Shown here piece by piece: positions 7,045 through 14,670 of a stretch of DNA of 22,566 nucleotides (its first letter is position 1; each line of letters starts with the position of its first letter). Position numbers and translations under genes: made by a program. The notes under the pieces were generated by a model. It was not told the DNA's origin, did no database searches, and saw only the letters and a program-made list of their open reading frames with translations. The DNA is from Desulfovibrio sp. Dsv1 (GTDB lineage: Bacteria > Desulfobacterota > Desulfovibrionia > Desulfovibrionales > Desulfovibrionaceae), in assembly GCA_000403945.1 (NCBI GenBank), contig APFI01000137.1, positions 1 to 22,566 on the forward strand. The letters are read 5' to 3'.

Positions 7045-7093
7045 TTGCCTTGCCGATACGCATCTTATATATGCAGGCAAGGCCCGTCGGCAA
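7045..7093. promoter_or_regulatory. Overlapping divergent promoters between pfpI-like gene and fmdB
   Basis: Minus strand: TTGCCG (complement of 7088-7093), 16 nt, TATATA (7066-7071), pointing at the DJ-1/PfpI gene. Plus strand: TTGCCT (7045-7050), 17 nt, TATATG (7068-7073), pointing at fmdB. They share one TATATA core. The core is flanked by the inverted pair GCCTTGCC (7047-7054) and GGCAAGGC (7076-7083), a possible operator. The remainder of the gap at 6947-7143 shows nothing I can name. Confidence 0.45.
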
Positions 7094-7143
7094 GCCCCAC
7101 TGCCGGGTCCGGCGGACGAACATTCCTGCTACCGGAGGCCATT

Positions 7144-7371
7144 ATGCCCATGTACGACTTTCTTTGCACAACCTGCGGAGAAAAATTTGAGGAACTGGTC
7201 CTGACCGGAGACGCCATGCCGCCGGTCTGTCCCCAATGCGGGTCCACCGCCGCGGAACGCCAGATGAGCGTCCCAAGCCCTCTGAAAACCGGAGCGTTTC
7301 CCTTCAAACCCGGCCCGGTGCGCCCCATGGGCACGGGCATGTCCTCCTGCGGCGGTGGCGGTTTTTCCTGA
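7144..7371 (+). CDS. FmdB-type zinc ribbon protein
   Basis: A 75-residue protein with two CxxC knuckles, CTTC (8-11) and CPQC (29-32), after the family start MPMYDFLCTTCGEKFEEL, and a flexible glycine-rich tail ending SSCGGGGFS. This is the FmdB/CxxC_CXXC_SSSS layout. The biochemical role of the family is not known; members are small probable regulators or zinc-binding factors. A GGAGG sits just before the ATG. It is followed by the terminator at 7406-7436, so it is probably monocistronic. Confidence 0.87.
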   Translation: MPMYDFLCTTCGEKFEELVLTGDAMPPVCPQCGSTAAERQMSVPSPLKTGAFPFKPGPVRPMGTGMSSCGGGGFS

Positions 7372-7405
7372 GGAAGCTGACGGAATCCGTCGGATTGCCA
7401 TACTG

Positions 7406-7436
7406 AAAGGCCGCCGTTGCGATGGCGGCCTTTCTT
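7406..7436 (+). terminator. Intrinsic terminator of fmdB
   Basis: A 10-bp stem, AAAGGCCGCC (7406-7415) with GGCGGCCTTT (7424-7433), an 8-nt loop and a TTTCTT tail, 34 bp after the fmdB stop. Confidence 0.8.
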
Positions 7437-7463
7437 GCATTCCCCCGCCCCTTGCTCTATACT
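7435..7463 (+). promoter_or_regulatory. Sigma-70 promoter of the yicC-remA-gmk-pyrF-recJ operon
   Basis: TTGCAT (7435-7440), exactly 17 nt, TATACT (7458-7463). It begins in the tail of the fmdB terminator and leaves a leader of about 24 nt before the yicC ATG. Confidence 0.65.
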
Positions 7464-7493
7464 TGTCAGACACAGTTCATAGCAGGAGAATCT

Positions 7494-8375
7494 ATGCTCC
7501 GCAGTATGACCGGTTTTGGACGCTGTCTGGTAGAAAACGCCAATATCACCCAGCAATGGGAAGTCAAAAGCGTCAATGGACGTCATTTGGACATCAAATG
7601 GCGTCTGCCCGTGGCCGTGCGCAGCTTGGAGCCGCACTTGGAAAAAGTGGCGCGACGTTTTGCCGCGCGCGGCCGTGTGGACATCAGTCTGGCCCTGCAA
7701 TACGCGGCCGGTTCCGCGCCCAGTCCGCGCTTTGACAGCCTGCAGGCCGCGGCCATGCTGGAAAGCCTATACAGCCTGGCCGCCTCGCGCGGCGAGGACT
7801 TCAGGCCCGACTACAATGCCCTGCTACAGATTTCCTCCCTCTGGGGCGATGCCGGCGAAGAGCTGAACGAGAACCTCGTCGCCCTGCTGGAGGACGGACT
7901 GACCCTGGCCCTCGAGGACTGGAACGAAGCCCGCGCCGCCGAGGGCCGCGCTCTGGCTACGGACATGCACTCCCGCATTCTGCGCATGGAGGAATGGACC
8001 GGCCTCATCGCCGAACGCGCCCCGGCCATCAAGGAAGAGCGCGCCAGCCTGCTGCGGGAGCGCTTGGGTGATGCCTTGGCCCAGAGCGGACAGGAGCTGG
8101 AGGAAACCCGCCTACTTCAGGAAGTGGTTGTTCTGGCCGACCGTCTGGATGTCAGCGAAGAGCTGACCCGCATGAATACCCATCTGGAGCGTCTGCGCAA
8201 TCTGCTGCAAAGCTACGGCGACGTCGGGCGGCGGCTGGATTTCACCCTGCAGGAATGCTTCCGCGAGATCAACACCTGCGGCAACAAACTGCCCGATGTG
8301 CAGCTTTCCCGTCTGGTGGTGGATTTCAAGAACGAACTGGAAAAATGCCGCGAGCAGGTCCAGAACCTGGAATGA
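7494..8375 (+). CDS. yicC: YicC family endoribonuclease-like protein
   Basis: A 293-residue protein with the YicC N-terminal signature MLRSMTGFGR and KSVNGRHLDIKWRLP (24-38), and the C-terminal DUF1732 block (REINTCGNKLPDVQLSRLVV, then FKNELEKCREQVQNLE). Length matches the family (about 290). Escherichia coli YicC has been described as an RNase acting on small RNA, and several relatives need divalent metal; activity here is inferred from family membership only. AGGAG lies 6 nt before ATG 7494. It is the first gene of the operon, 4 bp before remA. Confidence 0.9.
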   Translation: MLRSMTGFGRCLVENANITQQWEVKSVNGRHLDIKWRLPVAVRSLEPHLEKVARRFAARGRVDISLALQYAAGSAPSPRFDSLQAAAMLESLYSLAASRGEDFRPDYNALLQISSLWGDAGEELNENLVALLEDGLTLALEDWNEARAAEGRALATDMHSRILRMEEWTGLIAERAPAIKEERASLLRERLGDALAQSGQELEETRLLQEVVVLADRLDVSEELTRMNTHLERLRNLLQSYGDVGRRLDFTLQECFREINTCGNKLPDVQLSRLVVDFKNELEKCREQVQNLE

Positions 8376-8379
8376 ATCC

Positions 8380-8634
8380 ATGCCCGGCGACAAACTTATC
8401 AATATAGGTTTCGGCAATTATGTGCTGGCCGGACGGGTGGTGGGCATCGTCAACCCTTCTTCCTCGCCTATGAAGCGTCTGCGTGAGGACGCGCGGGCCG
8501 AGGGACGGATCATCGACGCCACCCAGGGGCGCAAGACGCGCTCCATTCTGGTGACGGATTCCAACCACGTGATCCTCTCCTCCATCCAGCCTGAAACCAT
8601 CAGCCAGCGTTTTACACAGGAGGAAGGGGACTGA
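8380..8634 (+). CDS. remA: RemA family (DUF370) protein
   Basis: An 84-residue protein covering the whole RemA/DUF370 domain: INIGFGNYVLAGRVVGIVNP (7-26), SSPMKRL and then TRSILVTDSNHVILSSIQPE (53-72). In Bacillus subtilis, RemA is a DNA-binding activator of biofilm matrix genes. In other phyla the gene is conserved next to gmk, with an unproven role. The yicC-remA-gmk order seen here is the common arrangement. A TGATG overlap with gmk (one shared base) indicates translational coupling. Confidence 0.9.
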   Translation: MPGDKLINIGFGNYVLAGRVVGIVNPSSSPMKRLREDARAEGRIIDATQGRKTRSILVTDSNHVILSSIQPETISQRFTQEEGD

Positions 8635-9242
8635 TGCGGCGCGAAGGCATAGCATTGGTTCTGAGCGCCCCGTCCGGGGCGGGCAAGACCACTCTGACCA
8701 AGCGGCTTCTGGCGGAATTTCCGCATTTCGGCTACTCCGTGTCCTGCACCACGCGCCAGCCACGCCAGGAAGAAACGCACGGCAAGGACTATTTTTTTCT
8801 GAGCCGGGAAGAATTTGAGCGCCGTCGCGCGGAACAGTCTTTCGCGGAATGGGCCGAGGTGCACGGCAATTTTTACGGCACGCCGCTGGCACCGGTCAAA
8901 GAAATGCTGCGCCAGAGCCAAGACGTGCTTTTCGACATCGACGTACAGGGCGCGGCCCAGCTCAAGCTGACGCTTGAGGAAGCGACCTTTGTCTTCATCC
9001 TGCCACCAAGCATGGCCGAACTGGAACGCCGCCTGCGCAGCCGCGGCATGGATGACGAAGACACCATACAGCGCCGCATGAGCAACGCCCGCCGGGAAAT
9101 GCTTGAAGCCCGCTGGTACGACGCCCTGGTGGTCAACGACGATCTGAACGCGGCCTACGATGCCCTGCGGGCCGTGTATCTGGCGGCCACACTGACTCCG
9201 GGCCGCAACTCCCGACTGGTGGAAGAACTGCTCGCCCACTGA
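8634..9242 (+). CDS. gmk: Guanylate kinase
   Basis: A 202-residue enzyme phosphorylating GMP to GDP with ATP, essential for guanine nucleotide supply. P-loop SAPSGAGKTT (11-20). The GMP-binding region is YSVSCTTRQPRQEE and GKDYFFLSREEF. FAEWAEVHGNFYGTP and LFDIDVQGAAQLK are classic gmk segments, and RRMSNARREM is the lid. Length is typical. A purine-rich AGGAGGAAGGGG precedes the ATG. Confidence 0.95.
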   Translation: MRREGIALVLSAPSGAGKTTLTKRLLAEFPHFGYSVSCTTRQPRQEETHGKDYFFLSREEFERRRAEQSFAEWAEVHGNFYGTPLAPVKEMLRQSQDVLFDIDVQGAAQLKLTLEEATFVFILPPSMAELERRLRSRGMDDEDTIQRRMSNARREMLEARWYDALVVNDDLNAAYDALRAVYLAATLTPGRNSRLVEELLAH

Positions 9243-9278
9243 ACCCGGCGCAACTGTCCGTCACGGCAAGGAACATCA

Positions 9279-9977
9279 ATGGCCCAGCTTATCGTCGCCC
9301 TGGATCTGCCCCGCAAGGATGCGGCCCTGTCCCTGGCCCGGGACCTGCAAGGACTGGTCCCTTGGTGTAAAGTGGGCGTGGAACTGTTCACCCTGGCCGG
9401 GCCAAGTCTGCTGGAATCGCTCAGAATTCTGGGCTTCAAGATTTTTCTTGATCTAAAATTTTACGACATTCCGCATACCGTGGTCCGGGCCGTCAAAGCC
9501 GCCGCCGCCGTGGACGTGGACCTGCTAACCCTGCATTGCCAAGGCGGCGCGCGCATGTGCCGCGAGGCCCGCGCCGCCGTGGACGGTCTAGCGGCGGACA
9601 GCCCCGCGCGCCCGTTGCTCTTCGGCGTCACGGTGCTGACCAGCTTCGCGGAAGGCGAAATGCCCGGCATCACCGTCCCCCCGGCGGATTTCGCCCTCAA
9701 TCTGGCCGCCGACGCCCAAGGCTGGGGTCTGGACGGCGTGGTCTGCTCCGGCCAAGAAGCGGCGCGCATCAAGGCGGTATCGCCCGGCCTGCTCTGCCTC
9801 TGTCCCGGCATCCGTCCGTCCGGAACCGCTGCCGGCGATCAGCGCCGGATTATGACCCCGGCCAGGGCTGTGGCCGCCGGCGCGGATTTTCTGGTGATCG
9901 GCAGGCCCATTCTGGAGGCGCCTTCCCCGGCTGAGGCCGCGCGGCGTATTCTGGCGGAAATGGACGTCGCCAAATAA
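9279..9977 (+). CDS. pyrF: Orotidine-5'-phosphate decarboxylase
   Basis: A 232-residue decarboxylase making UMP from OMP, the last step of pyrimidine synthesis. The active-site tetrad region FLDLKFYDIPHTV (56-68) supplies D58, K60 and D63. VGVELFT (32-38) and the phosphate-binding segments LCPGIRP and DFLVIGRPI close the TIM barrel. AAGGA lies 7 nt before the ATG. The gene follows gmk by 36 bp, so two nucleotide-synthesis enzymes share the transcript. Confidence 0.95.
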   Translation: MAQLIVALDLPRKDAALSLARDLQGLVPWCKVGVELFTLAGPSLLESLRILGFKIFLDLKFYDIPHTVVRAVKAAAAVDVDLLTLHCQGGARMCREARAAVDGLAADSPARPLLFGVTVLTSFAEGEMPGITVPPADFALNLAADAQGWGLDGVVCSGQEAARIKAVSPGLLCLCPGIRPSGTAAGDQRRIMTPARAVAAGADFLVIGRPILEAPSPAEAARRILAEMDVAK

Positions 9978-9991
9978 TAGAAGGAACAGTC

Positions 9992-10837
9992 ATGCCCGAA
10001 GAAAAAAAAACCGCCACGCCCGCCGCCGACAGCGGCAAGGCCGAGGTGCGCGGAGTATTTTCCACACAGGAAATCCGCAGAGTGGGCACCGGCACCACGA
10101 CCCGCAAAACCGTGCAGAAGACTTTCTGGTTCATTGAGCAGCACGGCGACGTCATCGAGTGCCAGCCGCTCAACTCCAATTATGTGCCCAGCGGTCCCAA
10201 GCGCAAGATCACTATGGACGAGCTGATCAGCAAGTTCGCGCCGGAACCGGAGTTTTACCTCAATTCCGTCTATCCCAAAATGCAGGAAGTGCAGCATGCT
10301 GTGGACAACGGGGACGAACACCGGGAAAAAGGCGAAACTTTCGCCGCCGAATATGAATATTCCCGCGCGCTCAAAGTGGACGAAGAAAATGTGCGGGCCA
10401 ACTTCGGCATCGGCCTGACCTATATGGAACGCGGCGACGTGGAAAAGGCCCAGGACATTTTCGAGCGTCTGGTCAAGCTCGACGGCGCGTTCGAGTCCGA
10501 GCACAAGCATCTTTTCAATGAATTCGGCATCAATCTGCGCAAGAACAAGATGCTGCAACAGTCCGTGGAATATTACCAGCGCGCCCTGGAGCTCTCGCAG
10601 AGCGATGAAAACCTGCACATGAACATGGCCCGGGCGCTTCTGGAAATCAAGGATATCAACGGTTGCATCGATTATCTGCTTAAAGCCCTTGAAATCGCCC
10701 CCACGCACGAACCCTCGCTGAAATTCCTGGCTTGGATGGTTCAGAAAAACCTCGTGCCCAAAGACCGCCAGGAGGCCGTGCGGGAAGCACTGTGTGCCCT
10801 GACACCGGCGGCGCAGGATTCAGGCCGGACAGAGTGA
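9992..10837 (+). CDS. Tetratricopeptide repeat protein, Desulfovibrio-type
   Basis: A 281-residue soluble protein. Residues 1-85 form a non-repeat head with a conserved-looking VFSTQEIRRVGTGTTTRKTV (22-41) and FWFIEQHGDVIECQPLN (45-61). From about residue 108 there are four TPR-like helix pairs (for example EYEYSRALKVDEENVRANFG, then SVEYYQRALELSQSDENLHM). No signal peptide or membrane segment is seen. TPRs mediate protein contacts; the partner is unknown. The stop overlaps the recJ start as GTGA, which places it firmly in this operon. The start has AGAAGGAA 5-6 nt upstream. Confidence 0.8.
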   Translation: MPEEKKTATPAADSGKAEVRGVFSTQEIRRVGTGTTTRKTVQKTFWFIEQHGDVIECQPLNSNYVPSGPKRKITMDELISKFAPEPEFYLNSVYPKMQEVQHAVDNGDEHREKGETFAAEYEYSRALKVDEENVRANFGIGLTYMERGDVEKAQDIFERLVKLDGAFESEHKHLFNEFGINLRKNKMLQQSVEYYQRALELSQSDENLHMNMARALLEIKDINGCIDYLLKALEIAPTHEPSLKFLAWMVQKNLVPKDRQEAVREALCALTPAAQDSGRTE

Positions 10838-12558
10838 AAAACTGGCAATTCCGCGAAGGGCCCGCTGGCGCGCCGCCCTCCGCTTGGGTCGAGCGGCTTT
10901 CCATCTCTCCGCTTCTGCTGGATATCCTCTGGCGACGGGGCATCACCAAGGCCGGGGACATGGAGGATTTTCTTTTCGCGCGCTTGAACGCGCTCACCCC
11001 ACCCTCCCGCTGGCCGCAGATTCCGCAGGCCGCCGAACTGCTGGCCCGGGAACTGCTGACCGGCAAAAAGCTGGTGGTCTGGGGCGATTACGATGTGGAC
11101 GGCATCACGGCCTCCACACTGGTTCTGGACGTGCTGGAAGCTCACGGCATCCAGGCCGGATACCATCTGCCGAACCGCCGCAGCGAAGGTTACGGTCTGA
11201 ACATTCCGCAGGTTGAAGCTCTGGCAGCGCAGGGCTACGGCATATTACTGACTGTGGACTGCGGCATTTCCGATGTGGAACCCGTGCGTCGCGCGCGCGA
11301 ACTGGGCATGACCGTGGTCATCTCCGACCACCATCTGCCCCCGGCGGAATTTCCCCCGGCCCAGGCTGTCTGCAACCCCCGGATGGGCGAACCCGACGAT
11401 TCGCCCTGCCCGCATCTGGCCGGCGTGGGTGTGGCCTTTTACCTCATGGCCGCCGTCAACGCGACGCTGGCCCCGCACACGGGCAAACGCTATAAAATGG
11501 ACGAGGCCCTAGATCTGGTGGCGCTGGGCACCTTGGCCGACGTCATGCGCCTGACCGGCGAAAACCGTATTCTGGTGCGCGGCGGCCTGGCAACGCTGGC
11601 CAGAGCCGCGCGGCCGGGCATGGCGGCCCTCAAGGTAGTCAGCGGCTTTGACGCGGCGGCTTCCCTGAGCGGCGGACAGGTGGTCTTCCGCTTGGCCCCG
11701 CGCATCAACGCCGCCGGGCGCATGGGTGCGGCGGATCTGGCCCTGCAACTGCTGCGCGAAAAGGATTACGCGACTGCCGCACGTCTGGCCGCGCAACTGG
11801 ACTTCCTGAATACCGAACGCCGCGCCGAGGAGGAACGCATCCACGCCGCAGCCCTCATCCAGGCGTCGGAACTTCTGGAGCGCAGGTCTTGCGCGGGTCT
11901 GGTGCTCTACGGCCCGGACTGGCATCCCGGCATTGTGGGCATTGTGGCCTCCCGCATTGTGGATGAATTTTACCGGCCCACCATTATCCTCTGCGAAGAC
12001 CAGGGCAGCCTCAAGGGTTCGGGCCGGTCGGTGCGCGAATTCGACCTGCATTCCGGCCTCGCGGCCACGGCTTCCTGCCTGCTGGGTTTCGGCGGGCACC
12101 GCTTGGCTGCGGGAGTGCGCCTGGAACGGCAGCGTCTAGAGGAATTCCGCAAACGCTTCGACGCCGTGGTCACCGAAACCCTCGGCCCGGAGCCGCTGCG
12201 CCCCAGCCTGACGCTGGAATGCGAGCTGGATTTCGCCCAGGCGGGCGAACAGAGCTTTTTAAAGGAACTGGAACTCATGCAGCCCTTCGGGCCGGGCAAC
12301 GCCGAGCCGGTTTTCGCCTCGCCGCCGCTGCTGGTCAAGGAACGCTCCTTTCTGGGGCACAGCCGCGAGCATGTGCTGCTGCGCGTGCAGGACCAGAAAA
12401 GCGGCGTCACCCTCTCGGCCAAGGCCTGGCGCATGGCCGAGGCCCTGCCGCCTTCCCTGCTGGGCCGGACCATCCGCCTGGCCTACACTCCCCGCATTGA
12501 CACCTACAACGGCATCGCCTCCGTGGATATCGGCGTCAAGGACTGGCGGCCCGCATAA
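10834..12558 (+). CDS. recJ: Single-stranded-DNA-specific exonuclease RecJ
   Basis: A 574-residue 5'-3' exonuclease of the DHH superfamily used in recombination and mismatch or base-excision repair. The DHH motifs are complete: GDYDVDGITAS (84-94), DCGIS (142-146) and SDHH (164-167), with the LGTLADVM segment (231-238) and the DHHA1 motif GFGGHRLAAG (418-427). The C-terminal OB-like region follows, including LMQPFGPGNAEPVF. The start is GTG 10834, which overlaps the preceding stop; reading further upstream would run through the TPR gene in another frame. Length is typical for RecJ (about 560-580). Confidence 0.93.
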   Translation: MKNWQFREGPAGAPPSAWVERLSISPLLLDILWRRGITKAGDMEDFLFARLNALTPPSRWPQIPQAAELLARELLTGKKLVVWGDYDVDGITASTLVLDVLEAHGIQAGYHLPNRRSEGYGLNIPQVEALAAQGYGILLTVDCGISDVEPVRRARELGMTVVISDHHLPPAEFPPAQAVCNPRMGEPDDSPCPHLAGVGVAFYLMAAVNATLAPHTGKRYKMDEALDLVALGTLADVMRLTGENRILVRGGLATLARAARPGMAALKVVSGFDAAASLSGGQVVFRLAPRINAAGRMGAADLALQLLREKDYATAARLAAQLDFLNTERRAEEERIHAAALIQASELLERRSCAGLVLYGPDWHPGIVGIVASRIVDEFYRPTIILCEDQGSLKGSGRSVREFDLHSGLAATASCLLGFGGHRLAAGVRLERQRLEEFRKRFDAVVTETLGPEPLRPSLTLECELDFAQAGEQSFLKELELMQPFGPGNAEPVFASPPLLVKERSFLGHSREHVLLRVQDQKSGVTLSAKAWRMAEALPPSLLGRTIRLAYTPRIDTYNGIASVDIGVKDWRPA

Positions 12559-12576
12559 AATCTGTCGCCAACGCCG

Positions 12577-12605
12577 CAACGGCGGCGGCAAAGCCGCCGC
12601 CGTTG
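12577..12605 (+). terminator. Strong stem-loop closing the recJ operon
   Basis: A perfect 13-bp stem (12577-12589 with 12593-12605) and a 3-nt AAA loop, between the convergent recJ and alpha-ligase genes. There is no U-tract on either side, so termination may need Rho or the stem may only stabilise 3' ends. Confidence 0.55.
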
Positions 12606-12625
12606 AAAACCTCACACGACCTTGC

Positions 12626-13507
12626 TCAGCCCAGCAGTTCCCGCAGCAGCGCCCCCACTTCGCTGGGCCGCGCGGCGACCTTGGCTCCGGCCCTGCGCAG
12701 GGCGGCGGTTTTGCCTTGCACCGTGCCGTGGCCGTGGCTGGCTATAGCCCCGGCATGCCCCATGCGCTTGCCCTCGGGCGCGGTACGGCCACCCATGAAT
12801 ACCACCAGGGGCTTGGTGAAGACCTTGGCATCCACAGCCTCGGCCACTTCCTCCTCCATGCTGCCGCCCAGTTCCCCGATGATCACCAGGGCGTGGGTGT
12901 CCGGGTCTTCCTGGTACATGGGCAGAAGCTCGGCAAAACGGGTGCCCGGCACCGGGTCGCCACCCACGCCCACCAGCGTGGTAACGCCGAAGCCGCCCTT
13001 GATGATCTCGGCGGTCACTTCATTGGTCAGCGAGCCGCTGCGGGTCATAACTCCCACGTGCCCTTTTTTGTAAACGCTGTCGATCCAGTAGGGAATGATT
13101 CCCAGCAGCGCCTCGCCCACGGAAATGATGCCCGTGGTATTGCCGCCCACCACAATGGCCCCGCAGGAAAGCGCGGCCTTACGGATCTGCACGCTTTCAT
13201 GCAGGGGAATGCCGTCGGCTGTGGCGCAGATTTTGCGGATGCCCGCGTCCAGGGCTTCAAAAATGGCGTCCTTGGTGAAACGCGGCGGCACGAAGAGCAT
13301 AGCCACGTCGGCGGGATATTCCCGCATGCCCCGCCGCACGCTGTGGTAGACCGGCACGCCGGCCACGTCCTGCCCTTCCTTGCCCGGCGTGACGCCGAAG
13401 ACCACCTGCGTGCCCATTTCCTTCATGTGTTTTGTCCAGAACGAGCCTTCCTTGCCTGTCACGCCCTGAACCACCACCCGGCTGTCCTTATTGACAAAAA
13501 CACTCAT
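12626..13507 (-). CDS. ADP-forming acyl-CoA ligase, alpha subunit (SucD-like)
   Basis: A 293-residue alpha subunit of the succinyl-CoA-synthetase family. The CoA-binding Rossmann part has VVVQGVTGKEGSFWTKHMKE (11-30) and GVTPGKEGQDVAGVPVY (38-54). The phosphohistidine region is GRTAPEGKRMGHAGAI (240-255), giving H251 as catalytic (E. coli H246). The segment equivalent to PNCPG in SucD reads GNTTG (122-126), an unusual change close to where the CoA thiol sits. That change and the neighbouring genes argue for an acid other than succinate; sulfoacetate is my leading guess (SauD-like), with malate or malonate as alternatives. The start shares one base with the beta-subunit stop and has GGGAGGG just upstream. 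Last gene of the minus-strand unit. Confidence 0.85.
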   Translation of the reverse strand: MSVFVNKDSRVVVQGVTGKEGSFWTKHMKEMGTQVVFGVTPGKEGQDVAGVPVYHSVRRGMREYPADVAMLFVPPRFTKDAIFEALDAGIRKICATADGIPLHESVQIRKAALSCGAIVVGGNTTGIISVGEALLGIIPYWIDSVYKKGHVGVMTRSGSLTNEVTAEIIKGGFGVTTLVGVGGDPVPGTRFAELLPMYQEDPDTHALVIIGELGGSMEEEVAEAVDAKVFTKPLVVFMGGRTAPEGKRMGHAGAIASHGHGTVQGKTAALRRAGAKVAARPSEVGALLRELLG

Positions 13508-14628
13508 TATGCCCTCCCCGCCGCCAGTTCCACGGCTTTGCGCACGGCTTCCTCTGTATCAGACAGATTGGTGAGCCCGGCCTGTTTTAGGGTTTCAAAC
13601 GCCTCGGCCTCGTTAGTGCCCCGGATGCGCAGCACCACGGGCACCCTGGGATTAAGCTTTTTGATGGCCTCCACCACGCCGTCGGCCATGACGTCGGCCC
13701 GCGCTATGGTGCCGAAGGTGACCACCAGAATCACCTTGCTGGGCGTTTCCAGGCAAAGTTCCATGGCGCGCACGGCCCGCGTGTAGTTGGCGCCGCCGAA
13801 ATCCACATAGGTGGCCACGCTGCCGCCCGCGTCGTGGATAAGGTCGAAAACCGTGGTGGTCAGGCCGGAACCAGCGCACATCAGCGCGATGTCGCCGTTG
13901 AAGCGCAGATAGGGGATGCCCTCCTGCGCCGCCTCAAATTCCACGTCCGAGTCGAAATAATCGCGGATCAGCGGATAGCGCGGCTGCCGGGGCAGGGAGT
14001 TGTCGTCAATGATCAGTTTGCCGTCGCCGGCCACGGCCCGCCCGTCGCCGGTAATGAACAGGGGATTGATCTCGGCCAGTTGGGCGTCCCGGCTGCGGAA
14101 CACCTTGTACAAGCCACGAACCACCGCCCCCGCCTGTTTGCCCGTATCGCCGGAAAGGCCCATGCCGTAGACCAGATTGTTCACATGATAGCCGCCGAGC
14201 CCCTCGGCCATATCCACATTCACACGGACGATCTTTTCCGGCTGTGTGGCGGCCAGGCTTTCAATATCCACGCCGCCCTCGGCGCAACCCATGAGCAGAG
14301 CCGTGCCCGTGACCGGGTCCATCGTGATCGCCAGATAAATTTCGCGGGCGATGTCCACAGCCTCTTCCACCAGCAGCATGCGCACGTTGTGCTCGGAGGC
14401 GAACAGTTCTCCGGCATCCTTCCTGCCCGCCGTCACGTCCTTGACCACCCGGATCAAACCGGCCTTGCCGCGCCCCCCGCGCAAGATCTGGGACTTGAGC
14501 ACGCAGGGAAAGCCCATTTCAGCAAAAGCCGCGTCCAGCTCCTCCTCGGAGCGGACAAGCACGCCCTTGGGCGTCGCTATGCCGCATTCCCGGAAGGCTT
14601 CCTTGGCCTGGTATTCAAAAAGATTCAT
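13507..14628 (-). CDS. ADP-forming acyl-CoA ligase, beta subunit (SucC-like)
   Basis: A 373-residue ATP-grasp subunit that binds ATP and the acid. MNLFEYQAKEAFRECGIATP (1-20) is the SucC-type opening; SQILRGGRGKAG (46-57) is the ATP-grasp lysine and glycine loop; AEINPLFI (191-198) is the metal-binding N-P motif. NGDIALMCAGSGLTTTVFDL (245-264) matches the GCMVNGAGLAMATMD region of SucC but with clear differences. It is about 15 residues shorter than E. coli SucC. It forms the ligase with the alpha subunit (TAATG overlap). AAAAAGGAAC precedes the ATG. The substrate is inferred from context and not provable from sequence. Confidence 0.85.
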   Translation of the reverse strand: MNLFEYQAKEAFRECGIATPKGVLVRSEEELDAAFAEMGFPCVLKSQILRGGRGKAGLIRVVKDVTAGRKDAGELFASEHNVRMLLVEEAVDIAREIYLAITMDPVTGTALLMGCAEGGVDIESLAATQPEKIVRVNVDMAEGLGGYHVNNLVYGMGLSGDTGKQAGAVVRGLYKVFRSRDAQLAEINPLFITGDGRAVAGDGKLIIDDNSLPRQPRYPLIRDYFDSDVEFEAAQEGIPYLRFNGDIALMCAGSGLTTTVFDLIHDAGGSVATYVDFGGANYTRAVRAMELCLETPSKVILVVTFGTIARADVMADGVVEAIKKLNPRVPVVLRIRGTNEAEAFETLKQAGLTNLSDTEEAVRKAVELAAGRA

Positions 14629-14670
14629 AACAGTTCCTTTTTCAAGAAATCAGGTATACCGATCCCCGGA

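Noticed and set aside
12371..13786. 471-codon plus-strand reading frame across the recJ end
   Set aside because: Runs out of frame through recJ, through its closing stem-loop and antisense to the ligase genes.
12626..14628. Ordinary TCA-cycle sucCD
   Set aside because: Gene context (acylating dehydrogenase, TTT importer, sigma-54 activator) and the altered PNCPG site argue for a dedicated catabolic ligase, though succinate use is not excluded.
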